DNA from: Tissierellia bacterium
Lineage (GTDB): Bacteria > Bacillota > Clostridia > Tissierellales > Tepidimicrobiaceae
Direction of reading: 5' to 3'
Length of the DNA: 64,000 nucleotides
NCBI GenBank assembly: GCA_012839745.1
Contig: DUMS01000061.1
Coordinates: 1 to 64,000 of the forward strand
In this document: positions 54,246 to 63,989 of the stretch, piece after piece
Position numbering within the stretch: position 1 is the stretch's first letter
Layout of the letters: the number at the start of each line of letters is the position of its first letter
Notes under the pieces: model-generated
What the model was told of the DNA's origin: nothing
The model's input: only the letters and a program-made list of their open reading frames with translations
The model's database searches: none
Position numbers and translations under genes: made by a program

Positions 54246-55902
54246 GATATTAGCATTAATTAAAATGGACTTGAGCATTACTTTTGGATTATCTGCAATC
54301 AGGCATAAGATTAGGAACAGAAATGATATGATACAGATGATAATACTTGGAATTGCATTATTATCCTTGATTCCTGCCTACTTAATGATGGTTTCCGGAC
54401 TGTCCAGAATATATTATGCCTATTTGAATATTGGACAGAAGTCCATGTTCCTGTTAACAGGCATACTGGCATGTCAGGTAATTATATTGTTTTTAGGCAT
54501 ACTGTATGTCATGAGCAAATACTATTTTTCCAATGACCTGAACATTCTGGTGCCATTGCCTCTAAAGCCAAAGGAGATAATTGGAGCCAAGTTTATATCG
54601 CTGCTTATATATGAATACATTACTACTCTGCCATTATTGCTTCCTTTTATAATAATATATGGAGTAAATGAAAATGCAAATATATTATACTGGATTTATT
54701 CCATAATAATACTGGTTTTCCTGCCTGTAATACCCTTAAGCATATCATCAATAATTGTCATGCTGTTTATGAAGTATACAAATATTAGAGGGAAAAAGGA
54801 CTTATTAAGAACAATTGGGTATATAGCATTGATTATTGTTATGATTGCATTTCAGTTAAAGATGCAGAATTTAGCCCAAAGAGCAATAGACAATGAAGAT
54901 TTTCTTTATAAGATAATCACAGACTCCACAATACTTGTAAGGAGCTTGGGAATAGTATTCCCTCCAAGCATGTGGGCTGCCTTATCCTTAAGCAATCTGA
55001 CCAGCATATCTGGATTTTTATATATACTGTTATTTGTAATAGCATCCATTGCAGTGTTTTATATAATGCTGTTTTTAAGCGATAGGGTATTTTTCCAGGG
55101 ACTTATAGGGAACCTTGAAGTAAGTACCTCAGGAAGAAAAGCCAGGGTTAAATCCAGCGATTTCCAAAGGCAATCCCCATCATGTATTGCAATTGCAATG
55201 AAGGAGGTAAGGGTCCTCTTAAGGACGCCTGTATATCTTATGAATTCCATTGGAGGAGTAGTATTAATGCCTGTACTGATGGTAATATCCTTTTTCATAG
55301 AGGGAGAAGAGTCCCTTAGTATGATAAAAATGCTTTTGGAAACTAACCAAAGGATTGTAAATTTAATTGGAGTTGGGTTTATAGTTGTATTGGGTTTTCT
55401 TAACTCCGTCTGCTGTACTACATTTTCCAGGGAAGGTAAGAACATGTGGATTCAAAGGGTCTTGCCTGTAAGTACGAAGGACCAGATAATTGGAAGGATA
55501 TTGTCATCCATGTTTGTACAGGTAATAGGAATTATGGTACTATATGGAAGCATGGCGTATATAAGGGTACTGACTTTGGAAGGAGCATTAATAATTGCAG
55601 TATTGGGGCTTTTAGGAAGTATACCTGTTGGAGAACTGGGAATGATTATAGATGCCTATAGGCCTTTGCTCAACTGGGATAATCCTCAAAAGGCTATGAA
55701 ACAGAATCTGAACGTGATAATATGCATGGGAATTGGAGGGTTATATGTATTTGGAGCAGGCTTTCTGATTTATAAGCTGATGGATACAGTTGACCTTTTA
55801 GTTATATACGGAATAGCAGCTGCAATATTTATAGTATCCTCATTAATACTTTACAAGCCCCTCGAGAAAATTATTGAAATGCGATTCAACAGTTTAGAAT
55901 AA
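54238..55902 (+). CDS. Large ABC exporter membrane subunit
   Basis: A 554-residue membrane protein with about twelve predicted helices. A short basic N-terminus (NRILALIKMDLSITFG) is followed by helix-rich halves separated by a soluble part (VSTSGRKARVKSSDFQRQSP). Segments such as DLNILVPLPLKPKEIIGAKF and REGKNMWIQRVLPVSTKDQI, the substrate-loop P-L-x-P or L-P-V-S pattern before a helix, are typical of ABC-2-type permeases. It acts with the ATPase encoded just upstream. Substrate not readable. Confidence 0.8.
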   Translation: MNRILALIKMDLSITFGLSAIRHKIRNRNDMIQMIILGIALLSLIPAYLMMVSGLSRIYYAYLNIGQKSMFLLTGILACQVIILFLGILYVMSKYYFSNDLNILVPLPLKPKEIIGAKFISLLIYEYITTLPLLLPFIIIYGVNENANILYWIYSIIILVFLPVIPLSISSIIVMLFMKYTNIRGKKDLLRTIGYIALIIVMIAFQLKMQNLAQRAIDNEDFLYKIITDSTILVRSLGIVFPPSMWAALSLSNLTSISGFLYILLFVIASIAVFYIMLFLSDRVFFQGLIGNLEVSTSGRKARVKSSDFQRQSPSCIAIAMKEVRVLLRTPVYLMNSIGGVVLMPVLMVISFFIEGEESLSMIKMLLETNQRIVNLIGVGFIVVLGFLNSVCCTTFSREGKNMWIQRVLPVSTKDQIIGRILSSMFVQVIGIMVLYGSMAYIRVLTLEGALIIAVLGLLGSIPVGELGMIIDAYRPLLNWDNPQKAMKQNLNVIICMGIGGLYVFGAGFLIYKLMDTVDLLVIYGIAAAIFIVSSLILYKPLEKIIEMRFNSLE

Positions 55903-55904
55903 AC

Positions 55905-55933
55905 AAGCGTAGTGGGTTCACTACGCTTATTTT
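55905..55933. terminator. Bidirectional terminator between ABC exporter and MATE gene
   Basis: AAGCGTAGTG (55905-55914) and CACTACGCTT (55919-55928) form a 10-bp perfect stem with a GGTT loop, T-rich on the + side and serving the convergent MATE gene on the minus side. Confidence 0.85.
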
Positions 55934-57305
55934 ATACCCTTGTGGCTTTCCATATTCCCTTTTTATAATGATAGAGAACCACAGCTACTTCTCCAATTTC
56001 AGACAATACAAAGCTTAACCATACTGCAATAACAGGCAGGTTAAGTATATTTGTGCTTAAGTACAGAAATGGTATCTGGATAATCCATCTGGATACTATG
56101 GATGCAAGTAAAAATGGAGTATTATGTCCTGAGCCGGTAAATACACATCCCAGTCCTATGGTCCATCCTGCCAGTACAAGTGAAGGAATCAGTATTCTAA
56201 TCATGGTAATTCCTATTTCTATAACCGGTTTTTCATTTATAAAAAGCTTCATTATCTCTTCAGGGAATAATATGGCTACCAATGAAAATATTCCCATCAT
56301 TACTGCATCTGCTATAGCTGAAAACCTGGCTGTTTCCTTTGCTTTATCAATTTCATCAGCACCCAGGGCTTGTCCTACCATGGTGCTTGAGCCTGAAGAC
56401 ATGCCCATTATGGGGGTAAAGGCGAAGCCTAATAGCTTGCTTCCTATACCTAAAGCTGCAACTGTGTTGGTTCCATATGTGGATACAAATTTAAGTGTAA
56501 TCATGCTTGACAGGTTTCTCATGAGAACTTCTATGCCATTGGGCAAGCCAATTGTCAAAAGCTTTTTGTCTATTTCCCAATCCAGTTTAAGCAGCCCTTT
56601 TAAATCTATTTTAATCCTTGCTTTTCCATTTATAAGTATAAATAATCCCACTCCAAAGGCAACTACTGTGGATATTACTGTAGCCAGGGCAGCACCGAAT
56701 ACTCCCATATCCAACCCAGGGATATTGGTATATGGTATTTTATCAAACATGAATACCGGGTCCAGAATTATGTTTACCAGGGATGAAAATATCATTATGT
56801 TCATGGGAGTCTTTGAATCTCCCAAGCATCTTAAAGCAGTATTTACAGAATAGGATGCAAACATTATAGGAAGAAAGAATATCCTGATATATCCATAGTC
56901 CAAGGCTGCCTTTATGACCAGTTCATCCTTTGAGAAAAACCGCAATAAGGGTTCCAGTATAATTGAAATGATTATTCCAGCAATTACAGCAACCAGCATT
57001 TTAAAAGTCAATGTCTGTTCCAGTATCCTTTTAGTTCTTTCCATATCGTTTTTGCCGTAGCTTTGGGTTAAGAGGGAAATGGAGCTGGAGCCTATGATTT
57101 CATTCAGTACAACAACTATCCAGAATATAGTTGAAAAAACAGTTACCCCTGCCACTGCATTGGCTGAAATCTTGCCAATCCAGTAAATATCAACCATATC
57201 ATACATAGATTGCAGGGCATAGCCTATACTTGTAGGTAACGCAAGCTTAATCAGATTCATTTTTAAATTTCCTGTTAGTAGTTCATTTTGTTCTGCTGCC
57301 TTCAC
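55932..57305 (-). CDS. MATE-family efflux transporter (first of two)
   Basis: A 457-residue twelve-helix antiporter of the MATE (MatE/NorM) family, probably exporting cationic drugs or metabolites. It starts with GTG at 57305 behind AGGGGGAAT. Family features are LIKLALPTSIGYALQSMYDM near the start, with GIGSKLLGFAFTPIMGMSSG at the start of the second half and MVGQALGADEIDKAKETARF after it. The promoter region is shared with the divergent M55 gene. A second MATE gene lies 1 kb away on the other strand; they are not recent duplicates by eye. Confidence 0.93.
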   Translation of the reverse strand: MKAAEQNELLTGNLKMNLIKLALPTSIGYALQSMYDMVDIYWIGKISANAVAGVTVFSTIFWIVVVLNEIIGSSSISLLTQSYGKNDMERTKRILEQTLTFKMLVAVIAGIIISIILEPLLRFFSKDELVIKAALDYGYIRIFFLPIMFASYSVNTALRCLGDSKTPMNIMIFSSLVNIILDPVFMFDKIPYTNIPGLDMGVFGAALATVISTVVAFGVGLFILINGKARIKIDLKGLLKLDWEIDKKLLTIGLPNGIEVLMRNLSSMITLKFVSTYGTNTVAALGIGSKLLGFAFTPIMGMSSGSSTMVGQALGADEIDKAKETARFSAIADAVMMGIFSLVAILFPEEIMKLFINEKPVIEIGITMIRILIPSLVLAGWTIGLGCVFTGSGHNTPFLLASIVSRWIIQIPFLYLSTNILNLPVIAVWLSFVLSEIGEVAVVLYHYKKGIWKATRV

Positions 57306-57470
57306 TTTAATTCCCCCTAGAAGTTAATATTGCAATTATTATGCTATTACAAATTCAGCTAGATGGCAATGAGAATTTAAGCAAAACCTGATATTAGAAG
57401 CAAAATTTTAATATATCATTTAATAAAATATTGATATAATGTTATTATACTGAAGTAAGGGGGAATTAGT

Positions 57471-58271
57471 ATGAAGATATATATAAGTGCTGATATTGAA
57501 GGGGTTACAGGCGTAACCCACTGGGACGAAACGGAAAAGGGAAAAGAAGGATATAAGGAATATGCACAGCAGATGACATTGGAAGTAAAGGCTGCCTGCC
57601 AGGGAGCAATTAATGCAGGAGCAAATGAAATATGGGTTAAGGATGCCCATGACAGTGCAAGAAATATAGACCACAATCAATTGCCTAAAAACACTAAGCT
57701 CATCAGGGGATGGACCGGGCATATGTATTCTATGGTTCAAGGCCTTGATAGTACATTTGATGCTCTGATATTTGTAGGGTATCACTCTGCAGGCGGAAGC
57801 GATAAAAGTCCATTGGCACATACTATGGACAATGGAAAGATTAATTATATTAAGCTAAATGGACAAATCCTAAGCGAGTTTTTGACCCATGCCTACATTG
57901 CTGCCTATTTAGGAGTTCCTGTTGTATTTTTAAGCGGAGACCTGGGGCTTTGCGATGAAGTAAAGAAGATAAATCCAAATATAGTTACTATTCCCGTAAA
58001 GGAAGGTATTGGAGGGGCTACTATCAGCATACATCCCCAGCTGGCTTTGGAATTGATAAAGGATGGAGTAGAGAAAAGCCTGAAGAAGGATTTATCCTTA
58101 TATAAGATAGAATTGCCAGAGAAATTTGTGCTGGATATTAATTACAGAGAAAGCAGGGATGCTTCAAAAGCTTTGGATTATCCTAATATGAAATATAATG
58201 GGCCAAAGGAAGTAAGGCTTGAAACAGATGATTATATGGAAGTAGTAAGGGCTATTCAGTTTTTAGTATAA
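57471..58271 (+). CDS. M55-family D-aminopeptidase (DppA-like)
   Basis: A 266-residue zinc aminopeptidase of the DppA family, which removes N-terminal D-amino acids from small peptides. The N-terminal metal motif is YISADIEGVTGVTHW; KDAHDSARNIDHNQLP, FVGYHSAGGSDKSPLAHT and FLSGDLGLCDE hold further ligands (Asp, Glu, His). The ribosome-binding site is AAGGGGG. It could process peptides taken up by the oligopeptide transporter, or peptidoglycan fragments; both are inference. Confidence 0.92.
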   Translation: MKIYISADIEGVTGVTHWDETEKGKEGYKEYAQQMTLEVKAACQGAINAGANEIWVKDAHDSARNIDHNQLPKNTKLIRGWTGHMYSMVQGLDSTFDALIFVGYHSAGGSDKSPLAHTMDNGKINYIKLNGQILSEFLTHAYIAAYLGVPVVFLSGDLGLCDEVKKINPNIVTIPVKEGIGGATISIHPQLALELIKDGVEKSLKKDLSLYKIELPEKFVLDINYRESRDASKALDYPNMKYNGPKEVRLETDDYMEVVRAIQFLV

Positions 58272-58300
58272 TACAATAATATGGAAAAGGGAGTCAGTAG

Positions 58301-59674
58301 ATGAGGTTATATTCCAGTAATGTTGAAGACAAGATAATAAGTAAAAAGATTCTGGCCATGATTCTTCCCATAACCCTGGAAGGCGTCCTGCAGATGACTA
58401 CAAGTGTCATATCCATGGCAATGGTGGGAAGAATCAGCTCCATGGCAGTCAGTGCCCTGGGGATAAGCAGCAACATATTCAATATCATCTGGGCAATTTT
58501 CAAAGGAATTGCAACGGGAGTATCCGTATTTGTTGCACAGGCTCATGGTGCAAATAACTATGAAAAGATAAGAAAAATATCAGTACAGACCCTTTTATTC
58601 TCCTTTATGCTGGTAATGGTACTGCAGCAGCTGGTGTTTTGGAACGCAGAAAAAATATTGAATATATTCGATCCCAGTGAAGAACTGTTGTTTAATGCTA
58701 CCATCTACTTGAAGATAACTTCATGGGGGTTGCCTTTCATAACCATAGTGCTAATAGTTGCAGGTGTTTTTCAAGGCATGGGAAATGCCAATACTCCTAT
58801 GAAGGTAGCAATTATTATGAATGTGGTAAACATAATATTCAGCTATTTGTTTATATTTGGAGAATTGGGATTTAGTCCCATGGGACTTAAAGGAGCAGCC
58901 TATGCTTTGTTTATAGCCCAGTTTGTTTCAGCAGTTATAGGTTTTAAACTATTAAATGGTAAGCTAAATATGGCAGATTTAGGGGGAAAACACACTAACA
59001 AAATAGGATTTGATGAGATAATTCCTGTATATAAGGTTGGACTTCCTGTATCCTTTGAAAGGATATTATGGCAGGGAGCTTCCATTTTTCTTACAAAGGC
59101 AATACTGACCTATGGAGAAACAGCCTATGCTGCATACCAGTTAGGACTGCAGGCTGAAGGAATATCCTATATGCCTGCAGGAGGATTTGCAGTGGCAGCT
59201 ACTACGTTTATAGGATATGCCATTGGAGCCAAGGACATGGAAATGGGGAAGAAGTATTATAAGAAACTGACTAACTGGACAATTGTATTGACCATATTTA
59301 CTGGAGGCTTACTGACCTTTTTCCCTGGTGCAATAATGAGAGTATTAACCAATGATTCGGATATTATTGAAATAGGCGCCAGATATCTGTTTGTAATGGG
59401 GTTGGTACAGATGCCTCAAAATGTAAAGGGAGTAATAGAAGGGGCTTTAAGAGGTGCCGGGTATACAAAGGCACCTACAGTAATAGCCATGATAGGCTTA
59501 TGGTGTTTGAGGGTACCCCTATCCTTGTTTGGGGCATATGTTTTAAACACCAGCATCACATTTATTTGGATTGTATTTGGATTGGATTTGGTATTTAGAT
59601 TCCTGTGCGACCTGGTACTGTTTAAAAGGAAGGATGTATTGAACAATACCAGAGTATTAATTGGAGATGAATAG
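58301..59674 (+). CDS. MATE-family efflux transporter (second)
   Basis: Also 457 residues with twelve helices. It begins KILAMILPITLEGVLQMTTS, and PVYKVGLPVSFERILWQGAS starts the second half. AAAGGGAGTC lies before the ATG. It follows the M55 gene by 29 bases and precedes DUF1893 by two, so these three may be one transcript. Sequence similarity to the first MATE protein is only family-level, implying different substrates. Confidence 0.93.
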   Translation: MRLYSSNVEDKIISKKILAMILPITLEGVLQMTTSVISMAMVGRISSMAVSALGISSNIFNIIWAIFKGIATGVSVFVAQAHGANNYEKIRKISVQTLLFSFMLVMVLQQLVFWNAEKILNIFDPSEELLFNATIYLKITSWGLPFITIVLIVAGVFQGMGNANTPMKVAIIMNVVNIIFSYLFIFGELGFSPMGLKGAAYALFIAQFVSAVIGFKLLNGKLNMADLGGKHTNKIGFDEIIPVYKVGLPVSFERILWQGASIFLTKAILTYGETAYAAYQLGLQAEGISYMPAGGFAVAATTFIGYAIGAKDMEMGKKYYKKLTNWTIVLTIFTGGLLTFFPGAIMRVLTNDSDIIEIGARYLFVMGLVQMPQNVKGVIEGALRGAGYTKAPTVIAMIGLWCLRVPLSLFGAYVLNTSITFIWIVFGLDLVFRFLCDLVLFKRKDVLNNTRVLIGDE

Positions 59675-59676
59675 AC

Positions 59677-60018
59677 ATGAAGAAGGATATAGCAAAGGAA
59701 TTGCTTGAGAAGGAAAACTTAAGCTTAGTAGTGGTGAAGGACAATGAAGTAATATACAAAAGCTGTGATAAGAGCATAAGGCCTATGTACTATGCAGCTA
59801 CCAGCCTTATTAATAAAGCAAGGGGGAGTTCCATAGCAGACAGGGTAATAGGGGAAGGAGCAGCAATGCTTTGCAGGATTTTAGGAGTCAAGGAAGTCTA
59901 TCCTCCCCTTATATCAGAGACAGCAATTCAGGTATTGAAGGAGGCTAATATTCCTTTCAGCTATCAGGAGTGCTGCTCCTATATAATGAACATGAAAAAA
60001 CAGGATTATGCCCTGTAG
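59677..60018 (+). CDS. DUF1893 protein
   Basis: A 113-residue small protein of the DUF1893 family, function unknown to me. Features: LSLVVVKDNEVIYKSCD, RVIGEGAAMLCRILGVKEVY, and a Cys-Cys segment (SYQECCSYIMNMKKQD) near the C-terminus. The fold resembles small cytidine-deaminase-like proteins but I see no complete zinc site. Starts two bases after the MATE stop, with GGAGATG as a partial site. Confidence 0.72.
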   Translation: MKKDIAKELLEKENLSLVVVKDNEVIYKSCDKSIRPMYYAATSLINKARGSSIADRVIGEGAAMLCRILGVKEVYPPLISETAIQVLKEANIPFSYQECCSYIMNMKKQDYAL

Positions 60019-60133
60019 AAAAAATGGCTATGGAATCTGAAAATGAAGTGGACCTTTTAGAAAAGAGAAAGGGTTTTTTGGAAATAAACAACCCTCAATA
60101 TGGTATAATAAAAACCAAATAAGAGGTGATTAT

Positions 60134-61423
60134 ATGAACTTGCTTATAAAGGATGTTGCTTTGCTTCCAATGGATGGAGAAAATGGCATAGTAAATGGCA
60201 CAAATATTTACATTAAGGGAAACAGAATAGCCCACATAGGCGAAGTGAGGGAAGATATAAAGGTAGACAGAGTAATAGACGGGAGTAAAAAGCTAGCCAT
60301 GCCAGGCCTCATAAACGCCCATACCCATATTGGAATGTCACTTTTTAGAAACTATGCTGACGACTTACCACTTCATGACTGGCTTACTAAAAAGATATGG
60401 CCTTTGGAAGCCAAACTGACAGCAGAAGACGTATACTGGGGTTCCCTGTTGAGCATGGTTGAAATGATACAATCTGGAACCACCACTTTTTGCGACATGT
60501 ATTTCTTCATGGAGAAGGTGGGGGAAGGCCTTATTGAATCTGGCATGAGGGGAGTTATCGCTCGTGGTATTATTGAGGAAAAGGGCTTGGAAAAGGGAAA
60601 GATTGATTATTCCAGGAAATTGTATGATGAATGGAACGGAAAGGGAGAAGGAAGGATCAAGGTAATAGTAGCGCCCCATGCCCCTTATACGTGCAGCCCT
60701 GGGTATTTAAAGGAATTATTGGAACTGGCAATGGAGTTGAATACTCCTATACACATACACCTTTCTGAAACAAGAAAGGAAGTAGAGGATAGTCTAAATC
60801 TATATGGAAAATCTCCAATAAGGCATGCATATGATTTAGGGTTGTTTAAGCAGCCTACTATAGCTGCTCATTGTGTGCATGTCGATGAAGAGGATATTAG
60901 AATACTAAAGGATAACAATGTTAGTCCCGTATATAACCCAAGCAGCAACTTAAAGCTTGCCAGCGGATTTGCACCGGTGGATAGGATGCTTAAGGAAGAT
61001 ATAAATGTGGCACTGGGAACGGATGGGTCTTCAAGCAACAATAACCTGAACATGTTTGAGGAAATTCATATAGCTTCCATTGTCAATAAGGCGGTAAATA
61101 TGGATGCCATATCTGTAAAGGCAATGGATGCACTGAAAATGGCAACTATTAACGGAGCCAGGGCTTTAAAATGGGATGATGAAATAGGGTCCATAGAAGT
61201 GAACAAGAAAGCAGATATAATATTGATAGACCTGGATAAGCCTCATCTATATCCACTGCACAATCTGGTTTCCCTGCTGGCATATTCAGTACAGGGTTCA
61301 GATGTGGATACAGTAATAATAGACGGCAACATTGTAATGGAGAATAGGGAGATTAAAACATTGGACGTAGAGAAGATAATGTACAATGCTCAAAAATTAT
61401 CTGAAGAGCTTATACTGAGATAG
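60134..61423 (+). CDS. Amidohydrolase, MTA/SAH deaminase type
   Basis: A 429-residue metal-dependent deaminase of the S-adenosylhomocysteine / methylthioadenosine deaminase family (MtaD, TrzN/AtzA-like). Metal ligands: [27 protein letters not shown] and HCVHVDEED, with Asp in [38 protein letters not shown] is typical of the family. AAGAGGTG precedes the ATG. It could recycle SAH or methylthioadenosine to the inosyl forms, or act on another amino-pyrimidine/purine; the family is broad. Confidence 0.85.
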   Translation: MNLLIKDVALLPMDGENGIVNGTNIYIKGNRIAHIGEVREDIKVDRVIDGSKKLAMPGLINAHTHIGMSLFRNYADDLPLHDWLTKKIWPLEAKLTAEDVYWGSLLSMVEMIQSGTTTFCDMYFFMEKVGEGLIESGMRGVIARGIIEEKGLEKGKIDYSRKLYDEWNGKGEGRIKVIVAPHAPYTCSPGYLKELLELAMELNTPIHIHLSETRKEVEDSLNLYGKSPIRHAYDLGLFKQPTIAAHCVHVDEEDIRILKDNNVSPVYNPSSNLKLASGFAPVDRMLKEDINVALGTDGSSSNNNLNMFEEIHIASIVNKAVNMDAISVKAMDALKMATINGARALKWDDEIGSIEVNKKADIILIDLDKPHLYPLHNLVSLLAYSVQGSDVDTVIIDGNIVMENREIKTLDVEKIMYNAQKLSEELILR

Positions 61424-61442
61424 ATTCTTGAGGAGAGTCCTT

Positions 61443-62711
61443 ATGAGTATATTAAATGGAGTGGATATCGTTAAGGTTTCAAGGATAGAAAAGCTCATGG
61501 ATAAGCATAGGGATGTTTTTTTAAACAGGGTATTTACAGAAGGAGAAATTGGATACATTAAGTCCAAAAACTATAACCTGCAGACTGTTGCAGGATTATT
61601 TGCAGCAAAGGAAGCCATATCCAAACTATTGGGAACAGGCATTGGAAAAGTGAGCTTTAAACATATGGAGATTATACATGACGAGAATGGCAAACCCCAT
61701 GTGTTATTACATGACATGGGATATGAGCTGTTTAAGACCTTAAAGATAAGAAATATCGAGATTTCGATATCTCACGAAAGGGATTATGCAATTGCATATG
61801 CTGTTGGAGAGGCTTTTAATGGAAAGGTAAGTGTAAATGTTCCAGTAAATATAATGAATATACTTCCAAAGAGAAAAAAGGATTCTCATAAGGGAGATTA
61901 TGGAAGAGCTGGAATTGTCGCTGGAAAGAAGGGAATGACCGGAGCAGCCTATCTTGCCACCATGGCAGCATTGAGAGCTGGAAGTGGGCTGGTATATGCC
62001 ATTGTTCCTGATACCATAAGCCAAATACTATCCATAAAGCTGACAGAAGCAATAATTAGACCTGTAGAGGATAAACAGAAAGGCTATTTTATATTGGATT
62101 CGTTAGATGAAATTATGGAAGTAATTAAGGATATGGATGTAATAGCTGTAGGTCCTGGAATAGGCGTTAATGAGGAAACTGTTCAGGTAGTCAGGAATAT
62201 ACTGTTAAATTATGATAAAACTATTGTATTGGATGCTGACGGGCTCAATTGCCTATCGGAAATGGGATTGGATATACTGTATGAAAGAAAAGGGGATACC
62301 ATAATAACCCCTCATCCTGGGGAAATGTCAAGATTAATAGGAGTTAAAACAGGAGAAATACAGAAAAAGCGAGTAGAATATTCCCTGGAGCTATCGAATA
62401 AATATAATATTACAGTTGTACTAAAGGGAAATGGCACAGTAGTCGTTAGCCCAGACAAGGAGATATATATTAATACAACAGGCAATCCAGGCATGGCAAC
62501 AGCAGGAAGTGGAGATGTTTTAACAGGCATAATAACCAGCCTGGCAGGGCAGAGAATTGGCACCCATGAGTCAGCGGTATTAGGCGTATACCTGCACGGG
62601 CTTGCAGGAGATTTGGCCAAGGCTTGCAAGGGTGAATATGGAATGATAGCAAGAGATATATTGAATAATATACCCAATAGTATAAAATATATAGAGATGA
62701 TGAAGAATTGA
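61443..62711 (+). CDS. Fusion of holo-ACP synthase AcpS and NAD(P)HX dehydratase NnrD
   Basis: A 422-residue two-domain protein. Residues about 1-122 are a complete AcpS: NGVDIVKVSRIEKLM and GLFAAKEAISKLLGTGIG with the Asp and Glu ligands. Residues about 135-420 are the ADP/ATP-dependent NAD(P)HX dehydratase (YjeF C-terminal type): KGDYGRAGIVAGKKGMTGAA, TIVLDADGLNCLSE, ITPHPGEMSRLIGV, VVLKGNGTVVVSP and NPGMATAGSGDVLTG. The epimerase domain (NnrE), usually fused ahead of NnrD, is absent. The ATG at 61443 follows GAGGAG; TTG at 61428 lies too early. AcpS would activate AcpP encoded at 17554. The open frame continues cleanly through the junction, so it is a real fusion in this sequence. Confidence 0.88.
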   Translation: MSILNGVDIVKVSRIEKLMDKHRDVFLNRVFTEGEIGYIKSKNYNLQTVAGLFAAKEAISKLLGTGIGKVSFKHMEIIHDENGKPHVLLHDMGYELFKTLKIRNIEISISHERDYAIAYAVGEAFNGKVSVNVPVNIMNILPKRKKDSHKGDYGRAGIVAGKKGMTGAAYLATMAALRAGSGLVYAIVPDTISQILSIKLTEAIIRPVEDKQKGYFILDSLDEIMEVIKDMDVIAVGPGIGVNEETVQVVRNILLNYDKTIVLDADGLNCLSEMGLDILYERKGDTIITPHPGEMSRLIGVKTGEIQKKRVEYSLELSNKYNITVVLKGNGTVVVSPDKEIYINTTGNPGMATAGSGDVLTGIITSLAGQRIGTHESAVLGVYLHGLAGDLAKACKGEYGMIARDILNNIPNSIKYIEMMKN

Positions 62712-62816
62712 AATGAATTTGAAAAAATATTATCAAAAAAAGAAGGAATATGTTTTAACATATAGAATAAATAATTAATGAACTATAATATAAAATATTT
62801 AACAGAGGGTGTTAGC

Positions 62817-63989
62817 GTGATTACATTGGATGAAGTAAGGCCTGTATGGGCTGAAATAAACCTGGACAATTTGGCTCATAATATGAGAGAAGTTAAAAAA
62901 AGCGTTAAAGAGGGAACATTAATAACTGCAGTGGTTAAGGCAAATGCATATGGCCATGGTTCTGTTTATGCAGCCAGAACATTTTTAAAGAATGGTGCTG
63001 ATAGATTAGCTGTTGCAACGCTTGCTGAAGCTATAGAGCTTAGGAATGCAGGCATAGACGTACCAATACTGATATTAGGATATACTCCTGTTAGTCAATA
63101 CTCTTCCGTAATTGAACATGATATTACTCAGACAATATACAATCTGGAAAGCGCTAAGGCATTTTCCCAGACAGCCGGTAAGCTAAATAAAACTGGTTAT
63201 ATTCATATTAAAATAGATAGCGGAATGGGAAGAATAGGATTCCTTCCAACTGATAAATCAGTCAATGATATATTAGAGATTTCAAAATTGCCTAATATAA
63301 TGGTAGAAGGCATATTTACCCATTTTGCAACAGCAGATGAAAAAGACAAGACCTATACCTATACTCAATACGAAAGGTTTATGTATGTGATCAATAAGCT
63401 TGAGGAAAGAGGCCTTTCAATACCAGTTAAACATGTGTCAAATAGTGCTGCAATAATAGATCTACCCGATTTCAATTTAAACATGGTAAGGGCAGGAATT
63501 ATGCTGTATGGATACTATCCTTCCGATGAAGTCCACAAGGAAAGGGTTAATCTATTGCCTGCCATGAGCCTAAAGGCCAGAATATCACATGTAAAGGCTG
63601 TGCCTGCGGATACAGGAATAAGCTATGGACAGATTTTTGTTACAAAAAGGGAGTCTAAAATAGCTACAATTCCAATAGGCTATGCTGATGGATTTACAAG
63701 GATGCTATCCTCAAAAGGGGAAGCCTATATAAAGGGCAGAATAGTTCCAATAGTGGGCAGAATATGTATGGACCAGTGTATGCTTGATGTTACAGAAATA
63801 GAGGATGTAAAAGTAGGAGATGAAGTGATACTGTTTGGATACGAAGAAGGCTCATTAAATGCAGATGATATAGCAGCAAAATTAAATACTATAAGCTATG
63901 AGATACTGTGTATGGTAGGAAGAAGAGTGCCAAGAGTTTATGTACAGGATGGAGAAATAATTGCCGTAGATGATTATCTCATGAGGTAA
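62817..63989 (+). CDS. alr: Alanine racemase
   Basis: PLP enzyme that makes D-alanine for peptidoglycan. The GTG at 62817 follows AGAGGGTG and gives 390 residues, the usual size; the open frame from 62778 has no ribosome-binding site. Features: AVVKANAYGHGS with the PLP Lys, IDSGMGRIGF, ISYGQIFVTKRE with the catalytic Tyr region, IPIGYADGFTRM, and GRICMDQCMLDVT. It ends ten bases before the window edge. An acpS-(nnr)-alr order is common in Firmicutes, so the neighbourhood supports the AcpS assignment of the fusion next door. Confidence 0.95.
   Translation: MITLDEVRPVWAEINLDNLAHNMREVKKSVKEGTLITAVVKANAYGHGSVYAARTFLKNGADRLAVATLAEAIELRNAGIDVPILILGYTPVSQYSSVIEHDITQTIYNLESAKAFSQTAGKLNKTGYIHIKIDSGMGRIGFLPTDKSVNDILEISKLPNIMVEGIFTHFATADEKDKTYTYTQYERFMYVINKLEERGLSIPVKHVSNSAAIIDLPDFNLNMVRAGIMLYGYYPSDEVHKERVNLLPAMSLKARISHVKAVPADTGISYGQIFVTKRESKIATIPIGYADGFTRMLSSKGEAYIKGRIVPIVGRICMDQCMLDVTEIEDVKVGDEVILFGYEEGSLNADDIAAKLNTISYEILCMVGRRVPRVYVQDGEIIAVDDYLMR

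Noticed and set aside
56053-56853. 266-codon open frame on the plus strand
   Set aside because: It is antisense to the first MATE transporter gene, which has clear family motifs and a proper start; the frame shows no motif of its own.
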